64,000 nt of DNA from Burkholderiales bacterium (GCA_022841375.1 JALHRQ010000009.1:62001-126000), one strand, 5' to 3'. Counted from the stretch's first letter, positions 34,311-43,171 are shown. A program made the numbers and translations. The notes: a model not told the origin generated them from the sequence alone.

Positions 34311-35903
34311 ATGGACGCAGCACACGCACACACTCATGACCACGGCCACGACGACCACGGGCACAAGCCCAGCGGGATCATGCGCTGGGTCAAGTCGACC
34401 AACCACAAGGACATCGGCACGATGTACCTGTGGTTCAGCTTTACCATGTTCATGGTCGGCGGCGTCATGGCCATGATCATTCGCGCAGAACTATTCCAGC
34501 CGGGACTGCAGATCGTTCGCCCCGATTTCTTCAACTCGATGACCACCTATCATGGCCTGATCATGGTGTTCGGCGCGATCATGCCGGCGTTTGTGGGTTT
34601 CGCAAACTGGTTGATCCCGATGCAGATCGGCGCGCCCGACATGGCGTTCCCGCGGATGAACAACCTGTCGTTCTGGCTGTTGCCTCCCGCGGCAATGCTG
34701 CTGATCGCTGCCCAGTTCATGCCGGGCGGCGGCGCGGGCGTGGGTTGGACGATGTATGCCCCTCTGTCGACTCAGGCTGGTCCGGCTATGGATCTGACGA
34801 TTTTTGCGGTGCACATCCTCGGCATTTCGTCGATCATGGGTTCAATCAACATCATCACCACCATCCTCAACATGCGCGCCCCCGGGATGTCGCTGATGAA
34901 GATGCCGCTGTTCTGCTGGACCTGGCTGATCACCGCTTACCTGCTGGTCGCAGTGATGCCGGTGCTCGCCGGCGCGGTCACGATGACGCTGACCGACCGC
35001 CACTTCGGCACCCACTTTTTTAACGCGGCCGGCGGCGGCGATCCGGTGCTTTACCAGCATATTTTCTGGTTCTTCGGTCATCCCGAGGTGTACATCATCG
35101 CCATTCCCGCGTTCGGCGTGGTGTCGCAAGTGATTCCTGCATTCTCCCGCAAGCCGCTGTTCGGCTACGCGTCGATGGTTTACGCCACGGCGTCTATCGC
35201 CATCCTCTCGTTCATGGTCTGGGCACATCACATGTACACCGCGGGCATGCCGGTTGAGGCGCAACTCTACTTCATGTACGCAACGGCGCTGATTGCAGTG
35301 CCTACCGGCGTCAAGGTGTTTAACTGGGTGGCGACGATGTGGAAGGGTTCGCTGACATTCGAAACCCCGATGCTGTTTTCCCTTGGTTTCCTGTTCCTGT
35401 TCACTCTGGGCGGTTTCACCGGGCTGGTGCTGTCGATCACCCCGGTTGACGTGCAACTGCATGACACCTATTACGTGGTGGCGCACTTCCATTACGTGAT
35501 GGTTGCCGGCGCGCTGTTCTCCGCTTTTGCCGGAATTTACTTCTGGCTGCCGAAGTGGACTGGCAGGATGTACAACGAGACGCTGGGCAAGTGGCACTTC
35601 TGGCTGTCGCTGATTTTCTTCAATGTCACTTTCTTTGTGCAGCATTTTCTGGGCTTGGCCGGCATGCCGCGGCGGATCCCTGACTACGCGTTGCAGTTCG
35701 CTGAATTCAATGCCATTTCTTCGATCGGCGCCTTCGGTTTCGGTCTGTCGCAGTTGCTGTTCCTCTACATCGTGATCAAGTGCATCACCAGCGGCGATAA
35801 GGCCCCGGACAAGCCCTGGGAAGGCGCCGACAGCCTGGAGTGGACGCATCTGCCCACTCCGGCACCATGGCACAGTTTCGAAACGCCGCCGGTCATCAAG
35901 TAA
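34311..35903 (+). CDS. coxA: Cytochrome c oxidase subunit I
   Basis: Twelve-helix heme-copper subunit of 530 aa that reduces oxygen and pumps protons. The His-rich N terminus (HAHTHDHGHDDHGH) precedes the first helix. CuB ligands are in WFFGHPEVYI and the HH pair of WAHHMYT; heme a and a3 ligands are in DTYYVVAHFHYVM. The type A proton channel is supported by the YASMVYATASIAILSF region (Tyr/Ser K-channel type). Strong ribosome site AGGAG before the ATG. Confidence 0.97.
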   Translation: MDAAHAHTHDHGHDDHGHKPSGIMRWVKSTNHKDIGTMYLWFSFTMFMVGGVMAMIIRAELFQPGLQIVRPDFFNSMTTYHGLIMVFGAIMPAFVGFANWLIPMQIGAPDMAFPRMNNLSFWLLPPAAMLLIAAQFMPGGGAGVGWTMYAPLSTQAGPAMDLTIFAVHILGISSIMGSINIITTILNMRAPGMSLMKMPLFCWTWLITAYLLVAVMPVLAGAVTMTLTDRHFGTHFFNAAGGGDPVLYQHIFWFFGHPEVYIIAIPAFGVVSQVIPAFSRKPLFGYASMVYATASIAILSFMVWAHHMYTAGMPVEAQLYFMYATALIAVPTGVKVFNWVATMWKGSLTFETPMLFSLGFLFLFTLGGFTGLVLSITPVDVQLHDTYYVVAHFHYVMVAGALFSAFAGIYFWLPKWTGRMYNETLGKWHFWLSLIFFNVTFFVQHFLGLAGMPRRIPDYALQFAEFNAISSIGAFGFGLSQLLFLYIVIKCITSGDKAPDKPWEGADSLEWTHLPTPAPWHSFETPPVIK

Positions 35904-35909
35904 TCCGCG

Positions 35910-36023
35910 ATGACGCAGCTTGAAGTCAAACGCAACAACCGTCGCACAGCCACCGTGCTGTGGCTGATTGTTGCTGCGTTTTTCTTTGGCGTGATGATCA
36001 AGTATTACCTGCTGGCAAGATGA
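35910..36023 (+). CDS. Small cytochrome oxidase assembly protein (37 aa)
   Basis: Short gene between coxA and ctaG: 37 codons from ATG 35910 to TGA 36021-36023. The product has a basic N terminus (VKRNNRRT) and one membrane helix (about 15-34). It starts 6 nt after the coxA stop and ends 1 nt before the ctaG start. A small single-helix assembly protein at this position is a recurring feature of betaproteobacterial cox operons. Confidence 0.72.
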   Translation: MTQLEVKRNNRRTATVLWLIVAAFFFGVMIKYYLLAR

Positions 36024-36024
36024 A

Positions 36025-36582
36025 ATGAAAAGCGTGAAAAACGAACGTGCCAATCGCCGTTTGCTGACCCGGCTGTCAATTTTTGCCGTGGCGATGTTTG
36101 GCTTCGGATTCCTGCTGGTGCCGTTTTACGAAAAAATATGTGAAGTCACCGGAATCAACAATCTGATCAAGCCCGCGGCTGCCATCGAGAACACGCAGGT
36201 CGACAAGACGCGCTGGGTGACGCTGGAATTTGATTCCAATGCCCACGGACTTGAGTGGGATTTCAAGCCGGTTCAGCGCAGCGTTCGGGTGCATCCGGGC
36301 GAGATGGTCCAGATTGAATACCAAGTCCGCAACAACGGTGAAAAAGCCATAGTCGGGCAGGCAATCCCGAGCTATGGTCCGAAACATGCAGCGCCGTATG
36401 TGAAAAAACTTGAATGTTTCTGCTTCAAGCAGCAGCCGCTGCAGGCGGGCGAAGGCAAAATAATGCCGGTTCAGTTTGTCATTGATTCGACGCTGCCGGC
36501 CGACCTGAATACGATTACGTTGTCCTACACTTTCTTTGAGGTCAAGGGCGCCGCACTGCCAAAGGCGGGTGGCCAGGGATGA
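36025..36582 (+). CDS. ctaG: Cytochrome c oxidase assembly protein CtaG (Cox11)
   Basis: Membrane-anchored copper chaperone of 185 aa that delivers copper to the CuB site of subunit I. One N-terminal helix (about 16-37) is followed by a periplasmic immunoglobulin-like domain with the copper motif CFCFKQQ (about 132-138). Ends with an ATGA overlap onto the DUF2970 gene. Confidence 0.95.
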   Translation: MKSVKNERANRRLLTRLSIFAVAMFGFGFLLVPFYEKICEVTGINNLIKPAAAIENTQVDKTRWVTLEFDSNAHGLEWDFKPVQRSVRVHPGEMVQIEYQVRNNGEKAIVGQAIPSYGPKHAAPYVKKLECFCFKQQPLQAGEGKIMPVQFVIDSTLPADLNTITLSYTFFEVKGAALPKAGGQG

Positions 36583-36788
36583 TGGATGCCGTGGTAAACG
36601 AAAAACCGCCCAAGGCCACGCTGTTGCAGGTGGTACGCATGCTGTTTTGGGCTTTCTTCGGTGTCCGTAAGCGAGTGGAACACGACAAGATCGAAGTGAC
36701 GCCAGTGCAGGTAGTCATCTTCGGCATTGTTGCCGGAGCGGTTTTTGTGGGAACCCTCGTGACCGTGGTGATTTTGGTCACCCGATGA
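36579..36788 (+). CDS. DUF2970 single-helix protein
   Basis: Protein of 69 aa with a conserved soluble N part (LLQVVRMLFWAFFGVRKR) and a C-terminal membrane helix (about 46-67). DUF2970 proteins occur between ctaG and coxC in betaproteobacteria; function unknown. A second ATG 3 nt in is equally possible as start. Confidence 0.8.
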   Translation: MMDAVVNEKPPKATLLQVVRMLFWAFFGVRKRVEHDKIEVTPVQVVIFGIVAGAVFVGTLVTVVILVTR

Positions 36789-36840
36789 TGGTTGCCGGTC
36801 AAATCAGTATCAAACGCAAGGATTCAGGGGAGAAGTGAAT

Positions 36841-37695
36841 ATGTCGAATCAAGCATCAGGCAACTATTACCTGCCGCAGCCCTCGCACTGGCCGATCGTG
36901 GCCTCGGTCGCGCTCGGCTTTATCGGCTTCGGCGCATCGTTTACGGTCAATCACATGCCGCTGGGCTACGGCCTGCTCGGCATCGGTTTTCTGATCCTGT
37001 TTTTCATGTTTGCCGGCTGGTTCACCACCGTTGCCCATGAGTCCGAGGGCGGAAACTACAACAAGCAGGTCGATATTTCGTTCCGCTGGGGCATGAGCTG
37101 GTTCATCTTTTCCGAAGTCATGTTTTTTGCGGCCTTCTTCGGCGCGTTGTTCTACATGCGCAGCATTTCAGTGCCCGATCTGGGTTCGCTGGAACACCAG
37201 CAACTGCTGTGGCCCGGCTTCAAGCCCGACTGGCCTGCCACCGGACCTGGTATCAAGGAGACGTTTTCGCCGATGGGCGCCTGGGGCATTCCCGCCCTGA
37301 ACACAGCCCTGTTGCTGACTTCCGGCGTCACGCTGACCTGGGCGCATTGGGGACTGCTGAAGAACAACCGCACGCACCTGATCTGGGGCCTCGTCCTGAC
37401 CATCGCGCTGGGCATGGTCTTTCTTGGTTTTCAGATTTATGAGTATGCCCATGCCTACAACGATCTGAATCTCAAGCTGACGATGGGCGCCTATGGCGCG
37501 ACCTTTTTCATGCTGACGGGTTTCCACGGATTCCATGTCACTGTCGGCACCATCATGCTGTGGGTGATCCTGTTCCGCAGCGTCGCCGGTCACTTCAAGC
37601 CCGACAACCATTTCGGTTTCGAGGGCGTGGCCTGGTACTGGCACTTTGTGGACGTGGTCTGGCTGTTCTTGTTCGTGGTTGTTTACTGGCTGTAA
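36841..37695 (+). CDS. coxC: Cytochrome c oxidase subunit III
   Basis: Seven-helix subunit III of 284 aa that stabilises the oxidase and keeps proton uptake active. Typical segments are WFTTVAHESEGG, MSWFIFSEVMFFAAFFGALF, TGFHGFHVTVG and WYWHFVDVVWLFLFVVVY (split motif ends given). The ATG at 36841 is chosen over GTG 36835 because AGGGGAG lies 8-10 nt before it. Confidence 0.96.
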   Translation: MSNQASGNYYLPQPSHWPIVASVALGFIGFGASFTVNHMPLGYGLLGIGFLILFFMFAGWFTTVAHESEGGNYNKQVDISFRWGMSWFIFSEVMFFAAFFGALFYMRSISVPDLGSLEHQQLLWPGFKPDWPATGPGIKETFSPMGAWGIPALNTALLLTSGVTLTWAHWGLLKNNRTHLIWGLVLTIALGMVFLGFQIYEYAHAYNDLNLKLTMGAYGATFFMLTGFHGFHVTVGTIMLWVILFRSVAGHFKPDNHFGFEGVAWYWHFVDVVWLFLFVVVYWL

Positions 37696-37704
37696 GGATT
37701 TAAG

Positions 37705-37816
37705 GCGGCGAGCCGCGCAGTCCGGCAGATTCAGGCCGGCAAAGTACGGTTCGCACGGGGAGGAGGTACCCCCGATACGGGGATTTGGACGCCGCGGGAA
37801 TCGCGGCGTTTTTTTT
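37705..37816 (+). ncRNA. Candidate structured RNA in the coxC 3' region
   Basis: Four stem-loops lie in a row in 112 nt after coxC. GCGG/CCGC occurs at 37705-37716 and CCGGC/GCCGG at 37722-37739. CGGGG/CCCCG at 37756-37774 has a 9-nt loop that displays AGGAGGTAC. The last is a strong terminator at 37789-37816. The exposed AGGAGG could act as a binding element. This could simply be a coxC 3' UTR or a processed small RNA; no known family was recognised. Confidence 0.4.
37789..37816 (+). terminator. Strong intrinsic terminator after coxC
   Basis: ACGCCGCG (37789-37796) pairs with CGCGGCGT (37802-37809) around a GGAAT loop, followed by a run of eight T ending at 37816. It should end the DUF2244-coxC transcript. 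Confidence 0.92.
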
Positions 37817-37864
37817 GATGCAGTCCGGGGGATGACTGCTGGAACGACTGTATGCCGGCCGTGT

Positions 37865-38059
37865 CTATAACCGCGTGGTGATCAGACCGAAATGAAAGCC
37901 CAGCATCAGCAGCAGGAACAGAACCACGGACAACGCAACCCGTAGCGTCAGGGCCTTTGCGGTACGCTCGGTCGTTCCATGGTCGCGGACCATATAAAAC
38001 AGCGCCGAGCCCAGGCTGGCGATGATGACGATGATGAACAGTATGACAATGATGCGCAT
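37865..38059 (-). CDS. Twin-transmembrane protein (DUF2909)
   Basis: Small membrane protein of 64 aa with two hydrophobic helices (about 2-22 and 36-58) joined by a short polar loop with MVRDHGTTERT. It matches DUF2909, a betaproteobacterial companion of cox operons encoded opposite to SURF1. The ATG at 38059 is preferred to an in-frame TTG at 38086. No good ribosome site is visible. Function unknown. Confidence 0.72.
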   Translation of the reverse strand: MRIIVILFIIVIIASLGSALFYMVRDHGTTERTAKALTLRVALSVVLFLLLMLGFHFGLITTRL

Positions 38060-38097
38060 GATGTTATGCGCCGCAGTGTAACCCAACCGGATATTCG

Positions 38098-38826
38098 ATG
38101 GCTGTAATCACCGTGGGCGAGTTTTCGTTCGAGCCCCGTCTGCTGACGACGGTGGCAGCAGTCGCCGGTATTGTGCTGACTTTTTTTCTGGGCGAATGGC
38201 AGGTCGGCCGTGCCGATTACAAACGGGGCTTGCAGGACCGGCAGGATTCGATGGCACGAGAACCGGCGTTCCGTATCAGCGCCACGCCGCTGAAAGTGGA
38301 TGATATTTTGCTGCGCAAGGTCGAAGTGCGCGGGGAGTTTGCGCCGAAATTCACGGTGTTCGTTGATAATCGGTTATACCAACATCAGCCGGGCTATCAC
38401 GTGGCCACGCCGCTGCGCATCGCCGGCTCACAACGTTATGTGCTGGTCAACCGCGGCTGGGTGCCGGCCAGCCGTGACCGCAGCATGCCGGTGATCGATA
38501 CGCCTGCCGGTGAGCAGGTCGTCCGGGGAACGGCAGTAGGTTACAGCGAAAAATTCATGGAGCTGTCGACCAAGGTCGCCGAGGGCAATGTCTGGCAGAA
38601 CCTGGTGTATGAGCGTTATCACCAGGCCACGGGCCTGGAGTTGCAGCCGTTTGTGATCCAGCAGGACAGCGCCGTCGACGACGGCATCAGGCGCGAATGG
38701 AAGCGCCCCGATCTCGGCCGTAATACGCATCTTGCCTACGCGTTCCAGTGGTACGCGATGAGCCTTGCAATACTCATTTATTATCTGGTGACCCATGTCA
38801 AACGACGTCCCGCCGCGCAGCCGTAA
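38098..38826 (+). CDS. SURF1-family cytochrome oxidase biogenesis protein
   Basis: Membrane protein of 242 aa with a helix at each end (about 13-31 and 217-235) and a periplasmic domain between them. Motifs include LGEWQVGRADYK at the N-terminal helix border and VLVNRGWVPASRD in the middle. SURF1 assists heme a insertion into subunit I. The end overlaps the next gene by 32 nt. Confidence 0.92.
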   Translation: MAVITVGEFSFEPRLLTTVAAVAGIVLTFFLGEWQVGRADYKRGLQDRQDSMAREPAFRISATPLKVDDILLRKVEVRGEFAPKFTVFVDNRLYQHQPGYHVATPLRIAGSQRYVLVNRGWVPASRDRSMPVIDTPAGEQVVRGTAVGYSEKFMELSTKVAEGNVWQNLVYERYHQATGLELQPFVIQQDSAVDDGIRREWKRPDLGRNTHLAYAFQWYAMSLAILIYYLVTHVKRRPAAQP

Positions 38827-39370
38827 GACATTGTGGCTTGTTGCCGCAGTCTGCATCGCGCCTTTCATCGCTTCGTTTACCACCTATTATTTTTATCAGC
38901 CCGAGGGGCGGGTCAATTACGGGCAGTTGATGGACGCCAAGCAGTTGCCGCGCACGCCAATGACACTCACTGACGGCACGGCGTTTTCATTGCAGCAACT
39001 GGAAGGTAAGTGGCTGTTTGTCGTTGTCGACGATGCGGCGTGTGACGCCTATTGCGAGAAAAAACTCTGGCAGATCCGCCAGATCCGCAAGACCCAGGGC
39101 AAATATCCCGAACGCATCGAACGCGTGTGGCTGGTCACCGGGCAGGGCGAGCCGGCGCAGCGCCTGCGCAGCGAGTTTGACGGCACCTGGCTGGTCAGGG
39201 CTGGTGGCAGCAAGGTTCTCGCCGCACTGCCGTTCGAGTCAGCAGTCACCGATCATATTTTCCTGGTCGATCCGCTGGGCAATCTGGTGCTGCGGTATCC
39301 GCGCGAAGCGGATCCGAGCCGCATCCGCAAGGATATAGAGCGGTTGCTCAAGGTGTCGCGGATCGGATAA
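38795..39370 (+). CDS. SCO/thioredoxin-fold cytochrome oxidase assembly protein
   Basis: Protein of 191 aa with one N-terminal membrane helix (about 13-32) and a thioredoxin-like periplasmic domain. It keeps a CX3C pair (ACDAYC, about 88-93) and a His before an Asp-rich strand (DHIFLVDPLGN), the same three-ligand layout as copper-binding Sco1, but otherwise diverges from the typical Sco protein encoded at 41307. It probably acts in CuA maturation or thiol reduction. Database names vary for this family. Confidence 0.7.
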   Translation: MSNDVPPRSRKTLWLVAAVCIAPFIASFTTYYFYQPEGRVNYGQLMDAKQLPRTPMTLTDGTAFSLQQLEGKWLFVVVDDAACDAYCEKKLWQIRQIRKTQGKYPERIERVWLVTGQGEPAQRLRSEFDGTWLVRAGGSKVLAALPFESAVTDHIFLVDPLGNLVLRYPREADPSRIRKDIERLLKVSRIG

Positions 39371-39415
39371 AAACATCAGATGAAACGTAACCCGTTGTTA
39401 TTGCTGAGTATTTAA

Positions 39416-40402
39416 ATGTTCCGGAAGCTGGTCTGGTTTGCGGTGATTTACACCTTTGTGGTCGTGCTGGTGGGCGCCTATGTGCGGCTGTCGGATGCCG
39501 GACTGGGTTGTCCTGACTGGCCCGGCTGTTACGGCGAACTGACGCCGCACCACGCCCAGGATGACATCGCCAAGGCGGTCCAAGATCAGGGTGGCACCCA
39601 TGGGCCGGTGTCACTGGGCAAGGCGTGGAAGGAAATGTTCCATCGTTATATCGCGGGCGGACTGGGTGTGGTGATCCTCGCCATTGCCGTCACCGCCTGG
39701 TTGCGTCGCCGTGAACTGCAGCAGTCCCCGCTGTTGGCCGCCAGCCTGCTGGCACTGGTGGTGTTTCAGGCGGCGCTGGGCATGTGGACGGTGACTTTGC
39801 TGCTGAAGCCGGTGATTGTCACACTGCATTTGCTCGGCGGACTGGCGCTGCTGGCGTTACTGGTCTGGTTGGGCCTGCGCCAGGAAAAATTCCAGCCCGT
39901 CCCGGCTGCGTCGATGCGGTTGCGGCCGTGGGCCTTGCTGACCCTGCTGATTGTGATCGCGCAAATCATGCTTGGCGGGTGGGTATCCACCAATTACGCC
40001 GCGCTGGCCTGCGTCGACTTCCCGACCTGCCATGGCCAGTGGCTGCCGGAGATGGATTTCCGCCACGGTTTTCAACTGGTGCGCGAATTGGGCATGACGG
40101 CGGCCGGGACCCATTTGAGTTATGACGCGATTACCGCGATCCATTGGACACATCGGGTCGGCGCGGCGGTGACCTTTCTGTACGTGGGCGGGTTTGCCCT
40201 GGCTTTATTACGGACGGCCGGGCTGGCGCGTTACGGTGCCGTGCTGCTGGCGGTTTTGCTGCTGCAGGTCGCGCTGGGCATCGCCAACGTGATTGCCGGG
40301 TTGCCGCTGGCGGTGGCAGCAGCGCATAACGCCGGTGCCGCAATTTTATTGGTGACCGCGGTGGTGATAAACTTCGCCCTTCGCCGGAAGCCTGTCACCT
40401 GA
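39416..40402 (+). CDS. ctaA: Heme A synthase (Cox15/CtaA)
   Basis: Eight-helix inner-membrane monooxygenase of 328 aa converting heme O to heme [17 protein letters not shown] near the N terminus and the matching [11 protein letters not shown] in the second half reflect the internal duplication. Heme-ligand histidines are in FHRY and HWTHR. It ends one base into the ctaB start (TGATG). Confidence 0.95.
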   Translation: MFRKLVWFAVIYTFVVVLVGAYVRLSDAGLGCPDWPGCYGELTPHHAQDDIAKAVQDQGGTHGPVSLGKAWKEMFHRYIAGGLGVVILAIAVTAWLRRRELQQSPLLAASLLALVVFQAALGMWTVTLLLKPVIVTLHLLGGLALLALLVWLGLRQEKFQPVPAASMRLRPWALLTLLIVIAQIMLGGWVSTNYAALACVDFPTCHGQWLPEMDFRHGFQLVRELGMTAAGTHLSYDAITAIHWTHRVGAAVTFLYVGGFALALLRTAGLARYGAVLLAVLLLQVALGIANVIAGLPLAVAAAHNAGAAILLVTAVVINFALRRKPVT

Positions 40403-41301
40403 TGTCCTCCACTGTCGCACCAACCTCGCTGTCATCCCGCATCCAGCAGTTCTACGCGCTGACCAAGCCGCGCGTGGTGTCGCTGATCGTCTTTACAGCG
40501 GTGATTGGCATGTTTCTGGCGACTCCGGGCATGGTGCCGCCGGTGATTCTGATCGCCGCCACGCTCGGCATCGCGCTGGTGGCTGGCGCGGCCGCCGCGG
40601 TCAACTGTCTGGTCGAGCAGAAAATCGACGCTCTGATGACGCGCACCAAATTCCGCCCGCTGCCGCGCGGCCAGATCACGCCGCTGGAAACGCTGATTTT
40701 TTCCGGCATCGTCGGCGGCATCGGCCTGGCGCTGCTGTATCACTGGGTCAATGTGCTGACGATGTGGCTGACACTGGCAACCTTTGTCGGTTACGCCGTC
40801 ATCTACACGGTAATTCTGAAGCCGATGACTCCGCAGAACATTGTCATTGGCGGTGCATCGGGTGCGATGCCGCCGGTGCTGGGCTGGGCCGCCGTGACCG
40901 GAGACGTTACGCCGCAGGCGCTGACGCTGTTCCTGATCATTTTTGCATGGACCCCGCCGCACTTCTGGGCGCTTGCGCTGTACCGCAAGCACGAATACGC
41001 AAAGGCCGGCGTGCCGATGCTGCCGGTCACTCATGGCGACAAGTTCACCCGCCTGCACGTGCTGCTCTACACCATCGTGTTGCTGGCCTGCTCGGCGCTG
41101 CCGTTTGTCACCCGCCTTAGCGGGATGACGTACCTTATCGCGGCGATGGTGCTCGGCGCGGTATTCCTGTTTTATGCGGTGAAGATCTATACCGAATACA
41201 GCGATGCGCTGGCCCGGCGCACCTTCCGCTATTCAATTCTTTACCTGACGCTTATTTTTGTCGCGCTGCTGGTCGATCATTACCTGCAGCTGCTTTTCTG
41301 A
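40402..41301 (+). CDS. ctaB: Protoheme IX farnesyltransferase (CtaB/CyoE)
   Basis: UbiA-type prenyltransferase of 299 aa making heme O from heme B and farnesyl diphosphate. The conserved Asp motif is [15 protein letters not shown] (about 69-83). [16 protein letters not shown] is at the N terminus, and [14 protein letters not shown] lies in the middle. About nine membrane helices. Confidence 0.96.
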   Translation: MSSTVAPTSLSSRIQQFYALTKPRVVSLIVFTAVIGMFLATPGMVPPVILIAATLGIALVAGAAAAVNCLVEQKIDALMTRTKFRPLPRGQITPLETLIFSGIVGGIGLALLYHWVNVLTMWLTLATFVGYAVIYTVILKPMTPQNIVIGGASGAMPPVLGWAAVTGDVTPQALTLFLIIFAWTPPHFWALALYRKHEYAKAGVPMLPVTHGDKFTRLHVLLYTIVLLACSALPFVTRLSGMTYLIAAMVLGAVFLFYAVKIYTEYSDALARRTFRYSILYLTLIFVALLVDHYLQLLF

Positions 41302-41306
41302 TTGCA

Positions 41307-41894
41307 ATGAGACCCTTTTTTGCGGCACTGCTCACCGGGCTGGCCATCACGCTCGCCGGCTGCGGCGGGCAGGGTGAAAAGCCGGTGTTCAAGCTGACCG
41401 ACGTCACCGGCGCATCGTTCGGTAAAACCCTAGAACTGACCGATCACAACGGCCAGCGGCGCACGCTGGCCGATTTTAAGGGCAAGGTCGTCACGCTGTT
41501 TTTCGGATTTACCCATTGTCCTGACGTTTGTCCGACAACGCTGGTGGAAATGGCCAACGTGATGAAGGAATTGGGCGGTGATGCCGGGCGCGTGCAGGTG
41601 CTGTTCGTGTCGGTTGACCCGGAGCGCGATACCGTGGAAGTGCTCAAACGTTATGTGCCGGCTTTTCACCCTTCGTTCCTGGGGTTGACGGGCAATGCTG
41701 ACGAGATCGCCCGTGCGGCCAGGGAATTCAAGATTTTTTACCAGAAGCAGAAACTGCCGGGCGGCGGCTACACCATGGATCATTCCGCCGGCACGTATAT
41801 TCTCGACAGTGAAGGCCGGCTGCGATTGTTCGCCCAGTACGGTGCCGGCGCGCCGACCCTGCTGCATGACATCCGGCAGTTGCTGAAACCATAA
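41307..41894 (+). CDS. SCO1/SenC copper chaperone, lipoprotein
   Basis: Protein of 195 aa delivering copper to the CuA site of subunit II. The lipobox TLAGC gives a lipidated Cys19. The copper site comprises CPDVC (about 74-78) and the His of MDHSAGTYILD. Last gene of the oxidase assembly run, 5 nt after ctaB, followed by a bidirectional terminator. Confidence 0.94.
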   Translation: MRPFFAALLTGLAITLAGCGGQGEKPVFKLTDVTGASFGKTLELTDHNGQRRTLADFKGKVVTLFFGFTHCPDVCPTTLVEMANVMKELGGDAGRVQVLFVSVDPERDTVEVLKRYVPAFHPSFLGLTGNADEIARAAREFKIFYQKQKLPGGGYTMDHSAGTYILDSEGRLRLFAQYGAGAPTLLHDIRQLLKP

Positions 41895-41897
41895 AAA

Positions 41898-41919
41898 AAG
41901 CCCCGGTTCCCCGGGGCTT
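41898..41919. terminator. Bidirectional terminator between sco and rpoH
   Basis: AAGCCCCGG (41898-41906) pairs with CCGGGGCTT (41911-41919) around TTCC. On the plus strand CTTGTTTC follows. On the minus strand a seven-T run (complement of 41893-41899) follows, making it strongest for rpoH. It serves both converging transcripts. Confidence 0.9.
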
Positions 41920-41941
41920 CTTGTTTCGGCATCAACCGTGT

Positions 41942-42787
41942 TCAGGCGGCAATCAGCGTTTTCATTTTTCCCAGCGCCTTGGCTTCGATCTGGCGGATGC
42001 GTTCGGCAGATACGCCGAACTCGGCGGCCAGATCATGCAGCGTGGCGGCGGCGTTTTCGGTCAGCCAGCGCGCTTCGATGATGCGACGGCTGCGCGGATC
42101 CAGGCTGGCCAGCGCTTTTTCCAGCCCTTCGCCGCGCAGGCGCGCGTTCTGTTCGGTTTCCAGCACGACATCGGGTGTGGCATGGTCCGCAGCGAGATAC
42201 GAGATCGGTGCGAATTGCTCGCGTTCGTCGTCCCCCGCGGGTTCAAGCGCGAGGTCCTGCCCGCCAAGCCGGGTTTCCATTTCAACCACTTCTTCCGGTT
42301 TGACGCCGAGTTCGCGAGCGACTCTTTTCACGTCTTCGGCGCCCAGCGTGCCCAGGTTCTGCTTCATGCTGCGCAGATTGAAGAACAGCTTGCGCTGCGC
42401 CTTGGTGGTGGCGATTTTCACCAGCCGCCAGTTGCGCAGCACGAATTCATGGATTTCAGCGCGGATCCAGTGCATCGCGAACGACACCAGCCGAACGCCG
42501 CGCTCCGGATCAAAGCGTTTGACCGCCTTCATCAGGCCGATGTTGCCTTCCTGGATCAGGTCGGCCTGGGGCAGGCCGTAGCCGACGTAGTTGCGGGCAA
42601 TCGAGACCACCAGCCGCAAATGGGAGAGCACCAGGTGGCGCGCCGCCTCAAGGTCGCCGGTATCACGCAGACGGCGTGCATACTCGGTCTCCTGCTCCAA
42701 GGTAAGCAGCGGGAAACGGTTCACCGCCTGGATATACGTCTCCAGACTGCCGGTTGCCGAGGGGATGGGCAAAGACATGGTGTTCAT
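41942..42787 (-). CDS. rpoH: RNA polymerase sigma factor RpoH (sigma-32)
   Basis: Heat-shock sigma factor of 281 aa. Regions 2.1-2.4 (about 50-125) include DLIQEGNIGLMKAVKRFDP and FAMHWIRAEI. The RpoH-specific box QRKLFFNLR follows, and region 4 at the C terminus holds the HTH (FGVSAERIRQIEAKAL). The ATG at 42787 has AGGAG 6 nt upstream; a longer upstream frame would run through the promoter. A near-perfect CIRCE element precedes it, so HrcA repression is expected. The ftsE-ftsX pair that normally lies just upstream is displaced by about 20 kb. Confidence 0.95.
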   Translation of the reverse strand: MNTMSLPIPSATGSLETYIQAVNRFPLLTLEQETEYARRLRDTGDLEAARHLVLSHLRLVVSIARNYVGYGLPQADLIQEGNIGLMKAVKRFDPERGVRLVSFAMHWIRAEIHEFVLRNWRLVKIATTKAQRKLFFNLRSMKQNLGTLGAEDVKRVARELGVKPEEVVEMETRLGGQDLALEPAGDDEREQFAPISYLAADHATPDVVLETEQNARLRGEGLEKALASLDPRSRRIIEARWLTENAAATLHDLAAEFGVSAERIRQIEAKALGKMKTLIAA

Positions 42788-42812
42788 CGTCAGCTCCTTC
42801 ATGCGTTCAAGT

Positions 42813-42839
42813 TTAGCACTCTCTGCATATGAGTGCCAA
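42813..42839 (-). promoter_or_regulatory. CIRCE operator (HrcA site) in the rpoH promoter
   Basis: On the plus strand TTAGCACTC (42813-42821), a 9-nt spacer, then GAGTGCCAA (42831-42839). The consensus is TTAGCACTC-N9-GAGTGCTAA, so only one base differs. Read toward rpoH, TTGGCA and TAAACT lie 18 nt apart inside the element, so it overlaps a likely -35/-10 pair. The start codon is 25 nt downstream. Confidence 0.85.
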
Positions 42840-43171
42840 CGCGTGGCAGAGTTCACTCGAGGGTCTGCAGAGCCATTTATAGTGTTGAAAACAACAAATT
42901 TATTGAAGTGAAAGGATTAGTAAGTTATTGAAAATAAGAGGATTATTATAATAATGAATTAACCACAATCATATAATGGTTGACTGTCGTTTTCGTAAAA
43001 CGTTGGCATTAGGGTTTGCAAGAACCCCTAAACCGCGTTTCTTCATTACGCCCACCCCCCCCCACGTAAGCAATGAAGCAATCGATCTTGCTCCCAAGCG
43101 ACTCCCAATCGGCCTAGTCAACCACAGGCATCAAAAGCAATGGAAAGAAGGGGTTAGCGCGAGTCGAAAAA
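42840..43171. other. AT-rich non-coding junction at the left edge of the island
   Basis: About 330 nt without a supportable gene. It is AT-rich to about 42980 and holds a palindrome CGTTTT-CGT-AAAACG (42988-43002), an imperfect hairpin with TTAGGG and CCCCTAA arms (43009-43031), and a run of nine C (43055-43063). No tRNA end, integrase remnant or direct repeat matching the right edge was recognised. It is the probable insertion joint. Confidence 0.5.

Noticed and set aside
34842-36053. 403-aa minus-strand frame opposite coxA
   Set aside because: Antisense artefact of coxA; no ribosome site or recognisable domain.
43055-43063. Run of nine C as a possible phase-variation tract
   Set aside because: It lies outside any supportable gene or promoter, so slippage would have no evident effect.
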